A DNA stretch of 48,597 nt. It comes from an uncultured Gammaproteobacteria bacterium (GTDB lineage Bacteria > Pseudomonadota > Gammaproteobacteria > Arenicellales > JAANXG01). A model generated the notes under the pieces. The model searched no databases, was not told the DNA's origin, and saw nothing but the letters and a program-made list of their open reading frames with translations. Numbering within the stretch: position 1 is the stretch's first letter; the number at the start of each line of letters is the position of its first letter. The stretch lies in contig CALZGZ010000287.1 in NCBI GenBank assembly GCA_945787105.1, positions 1 to 48,597 of the forward strand, given 5' to 3'. Of this stretch, positions 26,175 to 34,571 are shown piece after piece. The position numbers and the translations under genes are program-made.

Positions 26175-26397
26175 AGTCTCGACTCCAAGTTGAGTGTTGA
26201 AAGTTAGACCCCGCATTGTCCGCATTTCGTGTGAATGGTGTGTCAACCAGGAGTGAAGATTGAGTCAAATTCAAAAAAAGGCTCCAACAAACGAAATCGG
26301 TGGAGATTTTCTAGTTTCCAACAGCTAGCGATATCCGTCACATCAAGAGATACTGGAGTGATGTTCTCCTCTGTTGTGCGGGGATAAGTGTCACTAT

Positions 26398-26427
26398 CGT
26401 CGCGGCAACATGCCGCTCCTACAGGCG
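26398..26427. repeat. REP of the TGTAGGAGCGGC type
   Basis: Reverse strand reads CCTGTAGGAGCGGCATG then TTGCCGCGACG; GCGGCA and TGCCGC form the stem. This core is the well-known REP seen in Pseudomonas and related gammaproteobacteria. Confidence 0.7.
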
Positions 26428-26521
26428 TCATCCCGACAAGCGCAGCGCGGAGGGATCTCAACCTGTTAAGGTTGTCACCAGCATCCAAGACGGTGAGATT
26501 CCTCACTGCGTTCGGAATGAC
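26428..26521. repeat. GTCATCCCGACAAGCG...GGATCTCA inverted element
   Basis: GTCATCCCGACAAGCGCAGC...GAGGGATCTCAACCTG at 26428-26465 faces an inverted diverged copy at 26489-26521 (GGTGAGATTCCTCACTGCG...GGAATGAC). The same family recurs in 38533-38828. Confidence 0.75.
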
Positions 26522-26613
26522 GATAGATGCTCGGAATCACATCTAAGGTTCGCAGTCAGGGAGCGGCGGGTCAGACACCTGCCACGTCGACAGCTATGAA
26601 TGGCTGGAGCACC

Positions 26614-27096
26614 TTACTTTTTTTCGGTCTTTTCCACCCACGCCTCATTCGCCTGTTTGATGTTGCCGGCCGGGTCCTGACGCCATTCATCACGAAATGA
26701 CTTGTTGACTTTCATGTAGAGCTTGTCGTCGACAATTGTCCAAGCCTCGGGATCGGCTTTGACAACCACACCACGCGTCATGGCGCCGGCACAAAGACCC
26801 CCGAATTGCGGAGCATACCGCTCCGGGTTGGCCGCAAACAGGTCGCGATGTTTAACGTTAGAGAAATGCCACCGGGCGTCCTGCCACTCAAACTCATAGT
26901 CCTTGCTACCTTTCACAGCTCGATCCTCGGTGAAATAAGCAACCGTGTCGTAGCCTTCAATTGCAACGTCGTCCGCACCCTTATTTATTAAGGATTCACC
27001 ACCCTCGGCGTTCGTCGGCGCAACTAATACAATAGCTGTGCATAGGGCCAATACAACCCATCGGGAAACCGTTGTTAACAGATCGCAATATCTCAT
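26614..27096 (-). CDS. Exported YHS-domain protein
   Basis: A 160-residue protein with a signal segment (VSRWVVLALCTAIVLVAPTNA, about 9-29). A YHS domain follows: VAIEGYDTVAYFTEDRAVKGSKDYEF, WHFSNVKHRDLFAANPERYAPQFGGLCAGAMTRG. In YHS proteins this region is thought to bind metal or act in periplasmic trafficking of metals. The C-terminal WTIVDDKLYMKVNKSFRDEW is also typical. Start at ATG 27096, preceded by GGAGGGAGA at the right distance; the longer frame to 27189 lacks a signal. Single gene. Confidence 0.9.
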   Translation of the reverse strand: MRYCDLLTTVSRWVVLALCTAIVLVAPTNAEGGESLINKGADDVAIEGYDTVAYFTEDRAVKGSKDYEFEWQDARWHFSNVKHRDLFAANPERYAPQFGGLCAGAMTRGVVVKADPEAWTIVDDKLYMKVNKSFRDEWRQDPAGNIKQANEAWVEKTEKK

Positions 27097-27459
27097 TATC
27101 TCTCCCTCCGATAAGACATGTGTATCAACCAGTCTCGTGACTGACAGACAACTAAAGGCTACCGCCCTATATGGACCCCAAACACGCAAATTGATTCCCC
27201 ATCCATTGGTTAGCTTGGCCCGTGCCGCACAGGAGCTACTGTACGGCGACGTATTGCACCCTAACCGCGAAATGGCATTTGGCTGGTCGCAACAAGTGCC
27301 CCATGGGAATGAGTCGGCGTGTTACCGGCGCGAGAAAAGGGCTAAACTAACTGAGTAAAACTGTGCTCCGCCTATTACTAATAAGGTGCGCGCGACACCT
27401 ATTCCAACAGATAAAAACGAACAAGCGATGGTCCTTTAGCTTCCGTCAATGGCAGCGTA
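27097..27459. other. Gene-free divergent intergenic region
   Basis: About 360 nt between the YHS gene and the divergent cyclase gene, so promoters for both are expected. I see no repeat, RNA gene or confident promoter boxes. Confidence 0.45.
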
Positions 27460-29349
27460 ATGAATGAGAACAAGATTGAGCGAAGACTTGCTGCGATCCT
27501 ACATGCCGACGTAGTTGGTTACAGCCGGCTGATGGGGCAAGACGAAGTGGGAACGCACCGCGTCCTCAGCGAGTCGCTTCACGCTATCACCGCCTTAATC
27601 GAGAACCACGGAGGCAAGGTGATGAACCTCGCCGGCGATGCGGTGTTAGCGGACTTTTCCAGTGTCGTAGAGGCCCTGGCGTGTGCAGTGGACATCCAGC
27701 GCGATCTCAAGTCTCGAAACGAGAACCGGCCCGAAGACCGCAAGTTTGAGATGCGCATTGGACTCAATTTGGGTGATGTCATCGTCGACCAAGACGACAT
27801 CTATGGCGACGGCGTCAATGTAGCGGCGCGGCTGCAGGGCGTTGCCGAACCAGGCGGTATATGCATCGCGCGCGCCGTATACGAGCAAGTCAAAGGCAAG
27901 ATGGAGCTTGACTACGAATCCCTTGGGGATCAAACGGTCAAAAACATCGCCGAGCCGGTGGCCGCTTACCGAGTCATCCTGGACCCCAAGTCCGCCGGCA
28001 CGGGGGTCGGAAAAAGCAAAATGCAACGCAGGCGTTGGCGATCGGCCCCGGCGGCCATTGCCGGTGTTGCGATCGTCGCATTGACCGCGATACTAATATG
28101 GAATTACTACCTGCCTTCACCGCCCGTTGGGGTCGAACCCGTTTCACAAGGCATTGAAGCGCCGAAAATGCCCGCACGGCCCTCCATCGCGGTGTTGCCG
28201 TTCAAGAACTTGAGTGGTGACTCGGGGGACGAGTACTTCGCCGATGGAGTTACCGACGACATCATTACCGACCTCTCGAAATTTCGCGATTTGTTTGTCA
28301 TCGCCAGCAACACCGTGTTTACCTACAAGGGTAAGTCGGTGAATGTTCAGGAGGTAAGCCGCGAGTTGCGGGTACGGTATGTGTTGGAGGGCAGCATACA
28401 AAAGGCCGGAGAGAAAATACGCGTCAACGTTCAACTCATCGATGGTGCGACCGGCCACCATCTTTGGGCCGACCGCCTGGTCCGGGGCTCCGATGATTTG
28501 TTTGCGCTCCAGGATGAGATCGTAAAAACGATTGTCGCGACCATGGCGACAAAAGTCGATGCCGTGGAACGCGAGCGTATCATGCGCAAAGGCACTAAGA
28601 GCCTGGAGGCCTACGACTATGTGTTGCGTGGGCGAGAGTATCGTTCACGCAATACCCGTGCCGCAAATGCCGAAGCGCAAAAATTATTCAGGAAAGCGGT
28701 CGATCTCGATACGCGCTATGGTTCCGCCTATGTCGACCTCGCTTGGTGCTACTTCAATACCGTAACGTTTGGCTGGTCGCAGTCTCCTAGCCAGGCGTTG
28801 GAACAGGCGCACGATCTTGCCCAAAAGGCCTTGAGCCTTGAGGCATCCGACTACGGTGCGCACCGTTTGCTGGGGGTGGTGTATATCAAATGGATGCAAT
28901 ACGATCTCGCGATAAAACATCTGACGCGGGCACTGGAACTGAATCCGAATGATGCCGACAGTTATGATGCGATGGGTGCGGCGCGGCTTTATTCCGGCCA
29001 GTCGCAGGCTGCGACTGAGTCGTTGGAGACTGCGCTTCGCTTCGATCCCAACCCGCGCCCGGATGTGTTCATACATCTGGGGCTCGCGTATTACCTGGCA
29101 GGGCGCTACGACGGTGCCATTGCAACGTTGCAACAAAGTCTGGAACGCACGCCAAATCTCACGGCCCACCACGTAATACTGGCCGCCGCCCACGCGCAAG
29201 CCGGCCACGCCGCAGATGCTGAACGTGCCGCCAACAAAGTGCGTCGGCTCGATCCCTTTTTCGAGGTCGACGCGTTTGGAACGGCGTTTCGCGATGACAA
29301 AGATCGTCGCATAATCGCCGAGGGCCTGCGTAAAGCGGGGCTTGAATAG
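27460..29349 (+). CDS. Membrane class III adenylate cyclase with TolB-like and TPR domains
   Basis: A 629-residue protein. Residues 8-180 are a class III cyclase domain with both metal aspartates (LHADVVGYSRLM; NLAGDAVLADF) and the GDGVNVAARL block carrying the transition-state Asn and Arg. A single TM helix follows at about 196-214. Then comes a TolB_N/FlgO-like module opening RPSIAVLPFKNLSGD at about 240 and containing YVLEGSIQKAGEKIRV, and finally TPR repeats to the end. It should make cAMP (or cGMP) at the inner membrane in response to a periplasmic or protein signal. ATG 27460 starts exactly at the family N-terminus. It converges on a cyclic-nucleotide-binding protein gene 166 nt away. 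Confidence 0.9.
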   Translation: MNENKIERRLAAILHADVVGYSRLMGQDEVGTHRVLSESLHAITALIENHGGKVMNLAGDAVLADFSSVVEALACAVDIQRDLKSRNENRPEDRKFEMRIGLNLGDVIVDQDDIYGDGVNVAARLQGVAEPGGICIARAVYEQVKGKMELDYESLGDQTVKNIAEPVAAYRVILDPKSAGTGVGKSKMQRRRWRSAPAAIAGVAIVALTAILIWNYYLPSPPVGVEPVSQGIEAPKMPARPSIAVLPFKNLSGDSGDEYFADGVTDDIITDLSKFRDLFVIASNTVFTYKGKSVNVQEVSRELRVRYVLEGSIQKAGEKIRVNVQLIDGATGHHLWADRLVRGSDDLFALQDEIVKTIVATMATKVDAVERERIMRKGTKSLEAYDYVLRGREYRSRNTRAANAEAQKLFRKAVDLDTRYGSAYVDLAWCYFNTVTFGWSQSPSQALEQAHDLAQKALSLEASDYGAHRLLGVVYIKWMQYDLAIKHLTRALELNPNDADSYDAMGAARLYSGQSQAATESLETALRFDPNPRPDVFIHLGLAYYLAGRYDGAIATLQQSLERTPNLTAHHVILAAAHAQAGHAADAERAANKVRRLDPFFEVDAFGTAFRDDKDRRIIAEGLRKAGLE

Positions 29350-29515
29350 GACTTAAGCGGACGGATTTGGTTTGCCAGAGGCGTCAACATTTGCCCAACA
29401 ATACGCGAAGCCACTCGTCTGAGAGGGCTTGCCGGAGCGTGGTGTTTCTCGGTGTGAAGCAACAGACGCAATGGTCCCACATCAACCCGTCGCTAATTTG
29501 CACCACACACGCTAC

Positions 29516-29929
29516 TCACAGGTAATCGCCTCTATCGGATACGGAATCCGCTGTTGATTGTTGTTCGTCCCCAACTGCTGCGGTCAGCTGCACCACACGG
29601 TCGTTAGCTAGGCGTAGCCGTTCGCTCAACCGCTCGATCAATCGGTGCGCCGCCGTCGGTTGTTCACTAATGAGCTGCACAAACTCCCAGCGTTCAAGCT
29701 GCTCAGCGGTAACCGGACCTTTTGCGCGGGCCGATGCATTGGGCGGACGGCGTTCGATGATGCTCATTTCGCCAAGGAACTCGACGGGCCTGACAGTTCC
29801 CAAGACTATTCGCTTGCCGGTGCGCTCGGTAAAGATCTCGACTTCACCAGTGAGTATACGATATACGAATTCACTGGCCGCGCCTTCGCCTACGATCATT
29901 TCACCATCTTGGAATTCGCGCCACTGCAT
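29516..29929 (-). CDS. Stand-alone cyclic-nucleotide-binding domain protein
   Basis: A 137-residue protein with one cNMP-binding beta-barrel: FQDGEMIVGEG, FVYRILTGEVEIFTE, PVEFLGEMSIIERRPPNASARA. The phosphate-binding cassette FLGEMS...PPNASARA matches the FGE(L)..RxA(T/S) motif, though with R-P-P-N-A-S-A-R. No HTH follows; the C-terminus is a helix plus a polar tail, so it is not a CRP-type regulator but a sensor or adaptor. AGAGG lies about 10 nt before the ATG. Its position tail-to-tail with an adenylate cyclase gene suggests it may read the same second messenger (inference). Confidence 0.85.
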   Translation of the reverse strand: MQWREFQDGEMIVGEGAASEFVYRILTGEVEIFTERTGKRIVLGTVRPVEFLGEMSIIERRPPNASARAKGPVTAEQLERWEFVQLISEQPTAAHRLIERLSERLRLANDRVVQLTAAVGDEQQSTADSVSDRGDYL

Positions 29930-30018
29930 GGGTTATTCGCCTCTTGAATCAGATGGTGATGGACTAGAAGGTTATGTATTACTTCCGTTTATGAAACGCG
30001 ATGTCGACGTGAAATGAG

Positions 30019-30058
30019 GTGACATATTTACTTTCACAAAAATAAATCTGTCCCCATT
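30019..30058. repeat. GGGGACAG-type palindrome, copy 4
   Basis: The right arm AAAAATAAATCTGTCCCC is intact; the left arm GGTGACATATTTACTTT is degenerate. It ends 13 nt from the stop of the minus-strand radical SAM gene. Confidence 0.8.
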
Positions 30059-30070
30059 ATCGGTGTATCT

Positions 30071-31276
30071 CTATCGGTTGGGGTCGGGGCGTCGATACAG
30101 GCCCGAACAAGCGGCAATCAAAGTGTATTGTTTGAACCGCCGGTTGGTTTCTTGTTCGAACTCCGATACCGTGGTTTTGTCTATCGGCTCAAAAAAACAG
30201 GTAGGGTCTTCGCCCATGTAGTCCCCGTTGTGATAAAGGGCCATGGCGCGGCAACCGCCGCAGGTGAATTGGTACCGGCAGCGCCCACATTTACCCTTCA
30301 GTTTGCTGCGATCGGTTATGGTGGCGAACAGCTCACTGTCGTTAACTAGCTGATCCAGGGGCGCGTCCCGCACGTTGCCTGCTGAAAGCGTATCAACCAG
30401 CACTGGGCACACAGAAACATCCCCCTCGGCGTTGACCGTCAGCCAATGCCCGCACCAGCAACCGATCGATGGATTGCGCGGCACGGTGTTACTGTGTGCG
30501 CCGCCCGAGATGCTTGCGTGCACTTCCGGCGCTAGAAAATAAGGGGTGTAACTGACGTAACCATTGACGTGCTTTCTCAAAACGGGATGGAAGTGGTCTT
30601 GCAGATCCTCCCGCGTGAAACGGCCCGCCTCCCAACATCCGTGACCGGAACCGCGTGGCACGAATGGCGATCGATTGTAGGAAATGTCGTTGTCGACCAA
30701 GTACTGCACCGTCTTGTCAAACGAGTCAGTATTGAACTTTCCCAGGGTAATGATGACGTGCCGGCTCAGTCCCAGTTCCTTGCATAACTCCAGCACCTCG
30801 AGCGTCTGGTCGACCTCGGCGTCGCGGGTTTCTCGATTGCTGTCATCAAGTGCGTTGATGCCAACCGCGATCGTGGCTCTTCCGTCGGCCGCATCCCGGA
30901 TTCTCTCGAGAACCTTCCGGTCAAGCTTTTTGCAGTTACTGCAAATGTTAGAGCGCATCCCCAGCTTGGTCGCCATGCGGAGTAGTTCAAATGCATCGCG
31001 CCGCACGAGGAACTCGCCACCACTCCACACGACTGCCACAGTATCGAGTGTTTTGGCAGGGACAAGCACACGATGGTAGATTTCATCGGCGGTCAGTTCC
31101 TTGGACTTACTTTTCCGGACGCGCTGTTTGTCGTTGCTACCGGTCATGCACATCGTACAACTCAGATTGCAGCGTCGGGTAGCCTCGAAGTACAGCATAG
31201 AAAACGAGTACGGCGCGGCAGGGCCGCGCGGCACCGCTTTTGCTTTTGTCAACTTAGCACTGGTTTTGCCTACCAC
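30071..31276 (-). CDS. Radical SAM protein with SPASM-type C-terminus
   Basis: A 401-residue radical SAM enzyme. The 4Fe-4S motif is CNLSCTMC (C36, C40, C43), followed by the GGE-type motif WSGGEFLVR near residue 90. The C-terminal third is Cys-rich: GCWCGHWLTVNAEGDVSVCP, then KCGRCRYQFTCGGCRAM and a late DPTC, the pattern of a SPASM/twitch domain holding auxiliary Fe-S clusters. SPASM enzymes modify peptides, proteins or heme precursors. No precursor peptide, transporter or protease gene lies beside it, so its substrate is unknown. Start is GTG 31276 with AAGGAGA about 6 nt upstream. Confidence 0.92.
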   Translation of the reverse strand: MVGKTSAKLTKAKAVPRGPAAPYSFSMLYFEATRRCNLSCTMCMTGSNDKQRVRKSKSKELTADEIYHRVLVPAKTLDTVAVVWSGGEFLVRRDAFELLRMATKLGMRSNICSNCKKLDRKVLERIRDAADGRATIAVGINALDDSNRETRDAEVDQTLEVLELCKELGLSRHVIITLGKFNTDSFDKTVQYLVDNDISYNRSPFVPRGSGHGCWEAGRFTREDLQDHFHPVLRKHVNGYVSYTPYFLAPEVHASISGGAHSNTVPRNPSIGCWCGHWLTVNAEGDVSVCPVLVDTLSAGNVRDAPLDQLVNDSELFATITDRSKLKGKCGRCRYQFTCGGCRAMALYHNGDYMGEDPTCFFEPIDKTTVSEFEQETNRRFKQYTLIAACSGLYRRPDPNR

Positions 31277-31440
31277 TCGATCTCCTTGCTGTGGGAATCG
31301 ACTCGATTAAGGGCGCGATTGTATCGGATTACTGTTTCCAAAATAAGGGTAAGCACATCGTCGATATCAACCACGGTCTAAACCGGCACGAACATCCCGC
31401 CTGACTGCCCAAGGTACAGTTGCAACACATAGTGACGGTC

Positions 31441-31464
31441 AAATATAAATATGTCTCCATCATC
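31441..31464. repeat. GGGGACAG-type palindrome, decayed copy 5
   Basis: AAATATAAATATGTCTCCAT is a degenerate right arm; no clear left arm is left. It abuts the stop codon (31466) of the minus-strand cyclase gene in the same relative orientation as other copies. Confidence 0.5.
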
Positions 31465-31465
31465 C

Positions 31466-33226
31466 TTAGTCCGGCAGACCAGCGATACCGAGGCCACCGA
31501 CGAATTTCTCCAAGATTTCCGGTGACGAATAGGGCAGGGTGCGTCTAAGCACAGACCCGCAAATATCCGGTTGCAGTTCTCTAAGTTTCTCCAGCACTGT
31601 CTGTGCCTTGGTTATTTGGTCATCTCGCGCCAGCGCGGCACATTGCAGCCGGTAAGCGGAGATGAAACCGGGCCGTAGCCGCGTACACTCTACGGCACAG
31701 CGCTCGGCCTCCGCATAACGGTCAGCCAAATAGTGCGCGAGGCCGATCGCCGCAATAAATATTACATTGTGCGGATCTTTGGGGCTCAGTCGCAGCGCCA
31801 ATTTGGCATCGTCAATCGCTTGTTCGGAAAGCCCCGCATGTGCTTTTGCGAACGCACGCCATCCATAAGCTGCCGCAAAGTTCGGACTTAGGTCTATGGC
31901 TTTCGTGTACTCCAATATGGCTTCATCGGTGTTGCGGTTCATCGCGTGCATATATCCGAGGGCGATATGCGCCCAGGCGTCTTGGTCGTCGAGCCCATAT
32001 GCCTTTTGCGCCAACTTCCCGGCCATCTCGCGTACGGACGCAAAGTCAGTCCAACCCATATGACTCGCAAACAGCAGCGCGAAAGCCAACATGCTGTGTG
32101 CCGGTCCGTATTGCGGATATCTTTCCGTCGCCAGCGCGAGCAGCGCAACGGCTTTCGCGCTGTCGTCCTTGGTCATGCGCCAGAAGGCGGAAACCGCTTG
32201 CATCACCATGTCCCATGCATCCAGGTCCTGTTCGGAACGACTGCGGGCACGTATGCCTTCTGCTGCGAGAATGGCCGGTTCTATTGCGCCGGCGACGTCC
32301 TCGGTTATTTCGTCCTGCACGGCAAATATGTCTGTCAAATCGCGATCATATCGCTCCGCCCACAGATGTGCGGAGGTCTGCGCGTCGACCAACTGAGCAG
32401 TGATTCGCACCTTGTTCGCTGCCTTGCGCACGCTGCCCTCGAGTATATAACGCACGCCAAGTTCCTCCGCGACTTGGCGAACATCCACGGCTTTGCCCCG
32501 ATAAACAAACGAAGAATTCCGGGCAATGACAAACAGCCAGTGTATTCTAGAGAGATTGGTAATAATGTCTTCGGTGATGCCATCGGAGAAGTATTCCTGT
32601 TCGGTGTCACCGGACATATTGTCAAACGGCAGCACCGCAATGGACGGTTTATCCGGCAGCGCCAACGGCGTTTCGTCAGATCCGGTCACCACCGACTCGC
32701 CCGCGTCCGACCATTGCCACACGCGCACCTGACGGGCGATGTTTTTAAGTTCCTGATTGCCAGCGTCAATGAACGTAGCTTCAATGCGTCCGATGATATT
32801 ATCGTGTGTGGTGCCAGAAATAACGACACCACCCGCTTTGCCGATTTCCTGCAGCCGAGCCGCGATATTGACACCATCGCCGAAGATGTCGCCGCCCTCA
32901 ACAATCACATCGCCCAAGTGGATGCCGATACGGAAGCGGATCGCGATATCATCTGCGATACCAACATTGCGTTCCGCCATGCCCTGCTGCATAGCAAGGG
33001 TACATGCAACGGCCTCGACGACGCTGGGAAACTCCAGTAGCAGGCCATCGCCCATCGTCTTGACGATGCGCCCGCCGTGTTCGGCAATCAGTGGATCGAT
33101 CAATTCGCTGCGGTGGGCGCGCAGGGCGCTGAGCGTACCGGCCTCATTCTCACCCATCAGGCGTGAATACCCAACCACATCGGCGGATACGATGGCCGCC
33201 AATCTGCGCACAGTGCTTTCGGACAT
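31466..33226 (-). CDS. Soluble class III adenylate cyclase with TolB-like and TPR domains
   Basis: A 586-residue paralogue of the cyclase at 27460. The cyclase domain (about 7-175) has IVSADVVGYSRLMG, KTMGDGLLLEF and DIFGDGVNIAARL, so the metal and transition-state residues are all present. The TolB_N/FlgO-like block starts KPSIAVLPFDNMSGD near 202 and is followed by TPR repeats ending LEKFVGGLGIAGLPD. No TM segment separates cyclase and TolB parts, unlike the 27460 protein, so this one is predicted cytoplasmic. ATG 33226 gives the family N-terminus. Confidence 0.9.
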   Translation of the reverse strand: MSESTVRRLAAIVSADVVGYSRLMGENEAGTLSALRAHRSELIDPLIAEHGGRIVKTMGDGLLLEFPSVVEAVACTLAMQQGMAERNVGIADDIAIRFRIGIHLGDVIVEGGDIFGDGVNIAARLQEIGKAGGVVISGTTHDNIIGRIEATFIDAGNQELKNIARQVRVWQWSDAGESVVTGSDETPLALPDKPSIAVLPFDNMSGDTEQEYFSDGITEDIITNLSRIHWLFVIARNSSFVYRGKAVDVRQVAEELGVRYILEGSVRKAANKVRITAQLVDAQTSAHLWAERYDRDLTDIFAVQDEITEDVAGAIEPAILAAEGIRARSRSEQDLDAWDMVMQAVSAFWRMTKDDSAKAVALLALATERYPQYGPAHSMLAFALLFASHMGWTDFASVREMAGKLAQKAYGLDDQDAWAHIALGYMHAMNRNTDEAILEYTKAIDLSPNFAAAYGWRAFAKAHAGLSEQAIDDAKLALRLSPKDPHNVIFIAAIGLAHYLADRYAEAERCAVECTRLRPGFISAYRLQCAALARDDQITKAQTVLEKLRELQPDICGSVLRRTLPYSSPEILEKFVGGLGIAGLPD

Positions 33227-33379
33227 GACCGGAGTTTAGCCGAGGCAATCGCATTCAGGAACAGCAAATCGAAAACGATCAGACCGCGATTCAATGTGAA
33301 CTGCCGCAGCATCGTGATGTGCTCACTGGCAGTGACACTGCTAGTATCGTGATCGACGTGACTGGGATTGCCGACCCCG

Positions 33380-33903
33380 ATGCTGATGAAGATTCTCGCG
33401 TTCACTGCTGTGTGCCTGACTGTCGCCATGGCCGGCCTGGCGGCCTGGCGTTGGTTGGATAACAGATACGCCATCCAAGTTTGGCGGGAGATGGCACGCA
33501 AGGCACATGGCTCGCTATCAATTTTCGATCCGTCGATGGTGGATGGTCTGCCGGAGCCTGCGCGGCGCTTTTTCTTGTTCACGATCAAGCCTGGTGTGCC
33601 GCTTCGCGGTTTCGCGGAGAAATCGGCTTTGGCACTAAGGAATCGCCGAATTACGCGCCGATGCACGGCAGTCAGATCCTTGCCCCGCCGCATGGGTTCG
33701 TTTGGAAGGTCACCGCCGGTCAAGGCGGGATGCGGATTTCGGGTTCCAACGGCTTCGACGGCGAACGGTCTTGAGTCAGGTTCTGGGCGCTCGGCATAGT
33801 GCCCGTGGTGCGCGCCGGCGGAGGTCCAGATCACGCGAGGGCCGCCTTCGGCCGTGTGGTGGCCGATTTGTTTTTCTCGAGTCCGTTGGTGGCGTTGTTG
33901 TGA
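33380..33903 (+). pseudogene. DUF6544-like protein, frameshifted and interrupted
   Basis: An N-terminal membrane helix (MKILAFTAVCLTVAMAGLAAW) and DGLPEPARRFFLFTIKPGVPL lie in one frame. From about 33620 the continuation (RGEIGFGTKESPNYAPMHG, SQILAPPHGFVWKV, GGMRISGSNGF) is in another frame. A TGA at 33772-33774 interrupts it, where homologues as I remember them have Trp (ERS-stop-VRFWALGIVPVVRAGG). The match then continues to a second stop at 33901-33903. C-terminal sequence typical of the family is missing. Three independent defects make a decayed gene likely. The normal function of the family is unknown. Confidence 0.72.
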
Positions 33904-33950
33904 CGCCATTATGTAATCCCCTAACCGAACGGCAGCTAATGGTCTGACTC

Positions 33951-34006
33951 CATTAGTTATGCCCCATGGCAACTGTGAATCGAAAGAGACTGTCCCATAG
34001 CTAATG
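33951..34006. repeat. Short inverted repeat between pseudogene and lipoprotein gene
   Basis: CATTAGTTATG at 33951-33961 and CATAGCTAATG at 33996-34006 are inverted with one mismatch. The inner flank carries GACTGTCCCAT, reminiscent of the GGGACAG core. Possibly a diverged member of the palindrome family. Confidence 0.5.
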
Positions 34007-34081
34007 AGGTCACCGTTAGTTGGTTTCGATCTGATACACTTTTATCCTTGGTCGGTTCGGATCAATGAAATGGGGAAACCA

Positions 34082-34417
34082 ATGAAGATAACAACGTTAC
34101 TCACCGCTATGGCTGTTCTCGTTGTCGCGGGAATCACTGGCTGCGCAAGCACCTATCTTATTCGCGGCGCGGGAGGTACGACATGCGCAACTGTCGTTCG
34201 AAATATGAACGAAAGCGGCCAGTATCGCCATGTCTATAACGCGTGGCTGTCAGGTTATTTGACCCGGTACAACTACGAACACAATAGACAACTTGGCAGC
34301 GGATTTGATGACCAGGCCTTGATCGATACAGCCCTCCAATACTGTGGCCAGAATCCTTTGGACGATTTCAGTAAAGCGGCGGACTACATAATCCAACAAC
34401 TCGAGGCGAAGAGTTAG
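34082..34417 (+). CDS. Small lipoprotein with HdeA-like C-terminal region
   Basis: A 111-residue protein: lipoprotein signal MKITTLLTAMAVLVVAGITGC with lipobox ITGC, then a mature part with two Cys (CATVV and QYCGQ) likely to form a disulfide. The segment WLSGYLTRYN ... LIDTALQYCGQNPLDDFSKAA resembles the helical core of HdeA-like periplasmic proteins, a resemblance of pattern only. ATG 34082 is preceded by GGGGAAA; ATG 34070 is a less likely alternative. A palindrome begins 10 nt after the stop. Confidence 0.75.
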   Translation: MKITTLLTAMAVLVVAGITGCASTYLIRGAGGTTCATVVRNMNESGQYRHVYNAWLSGYLTRYNYEHNRQLGSGFDDQALIDTALQYCGQNPLDDFSKAADYIIQQLEAKS

Positions 34418-34426
34418 CCCGTAAAA

Positions 34427-34473
34427 ATTATGGGGACAGATTTATTTTTGTGCAATAAGATCTTTCCCCGTCA
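34427..34473. repeat. GGGGACAG-type palindrome, copy 6
   Basis: The left arm ATGGGGACAGATTTATTTTT is intact; the right arm AATAAGATCTTTCCCC is partly decayed. It begins 10 nt after the lipoprotein stop, on the plus strand, oriented as for the minus-strand examples. Confidence 0.85.
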
Positions 34474-34571
34474 GTCGCAGCCTTTGGAATTGGCCAGCTC
34501 CACCGAAATTAGGGCACGGCCTTAAACTATGAAGGTGTGCATCGTCTCCGAATATGGAAGGAGAGCAAATC

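Larger units (their letters stand above)
26175..26613. other. Gene-free stretch with REP-like elements
   Basis: About 440 nt between two minus-strand genes, containing two adjacent palindromic elements (26398-26427 and 26428-26521) described separately. The promoter of the fasciclin gene should lie within the first 100 nt. Confidence 0.5.

Noticed and set aside
31298-31408. 37-codon forward frame (starting VGIDSIKGAIVSDY) between the radical SAM and cyclase genes
   Set aside because: Open and protein-like in composition but without ribosome site or known family; too short to call.
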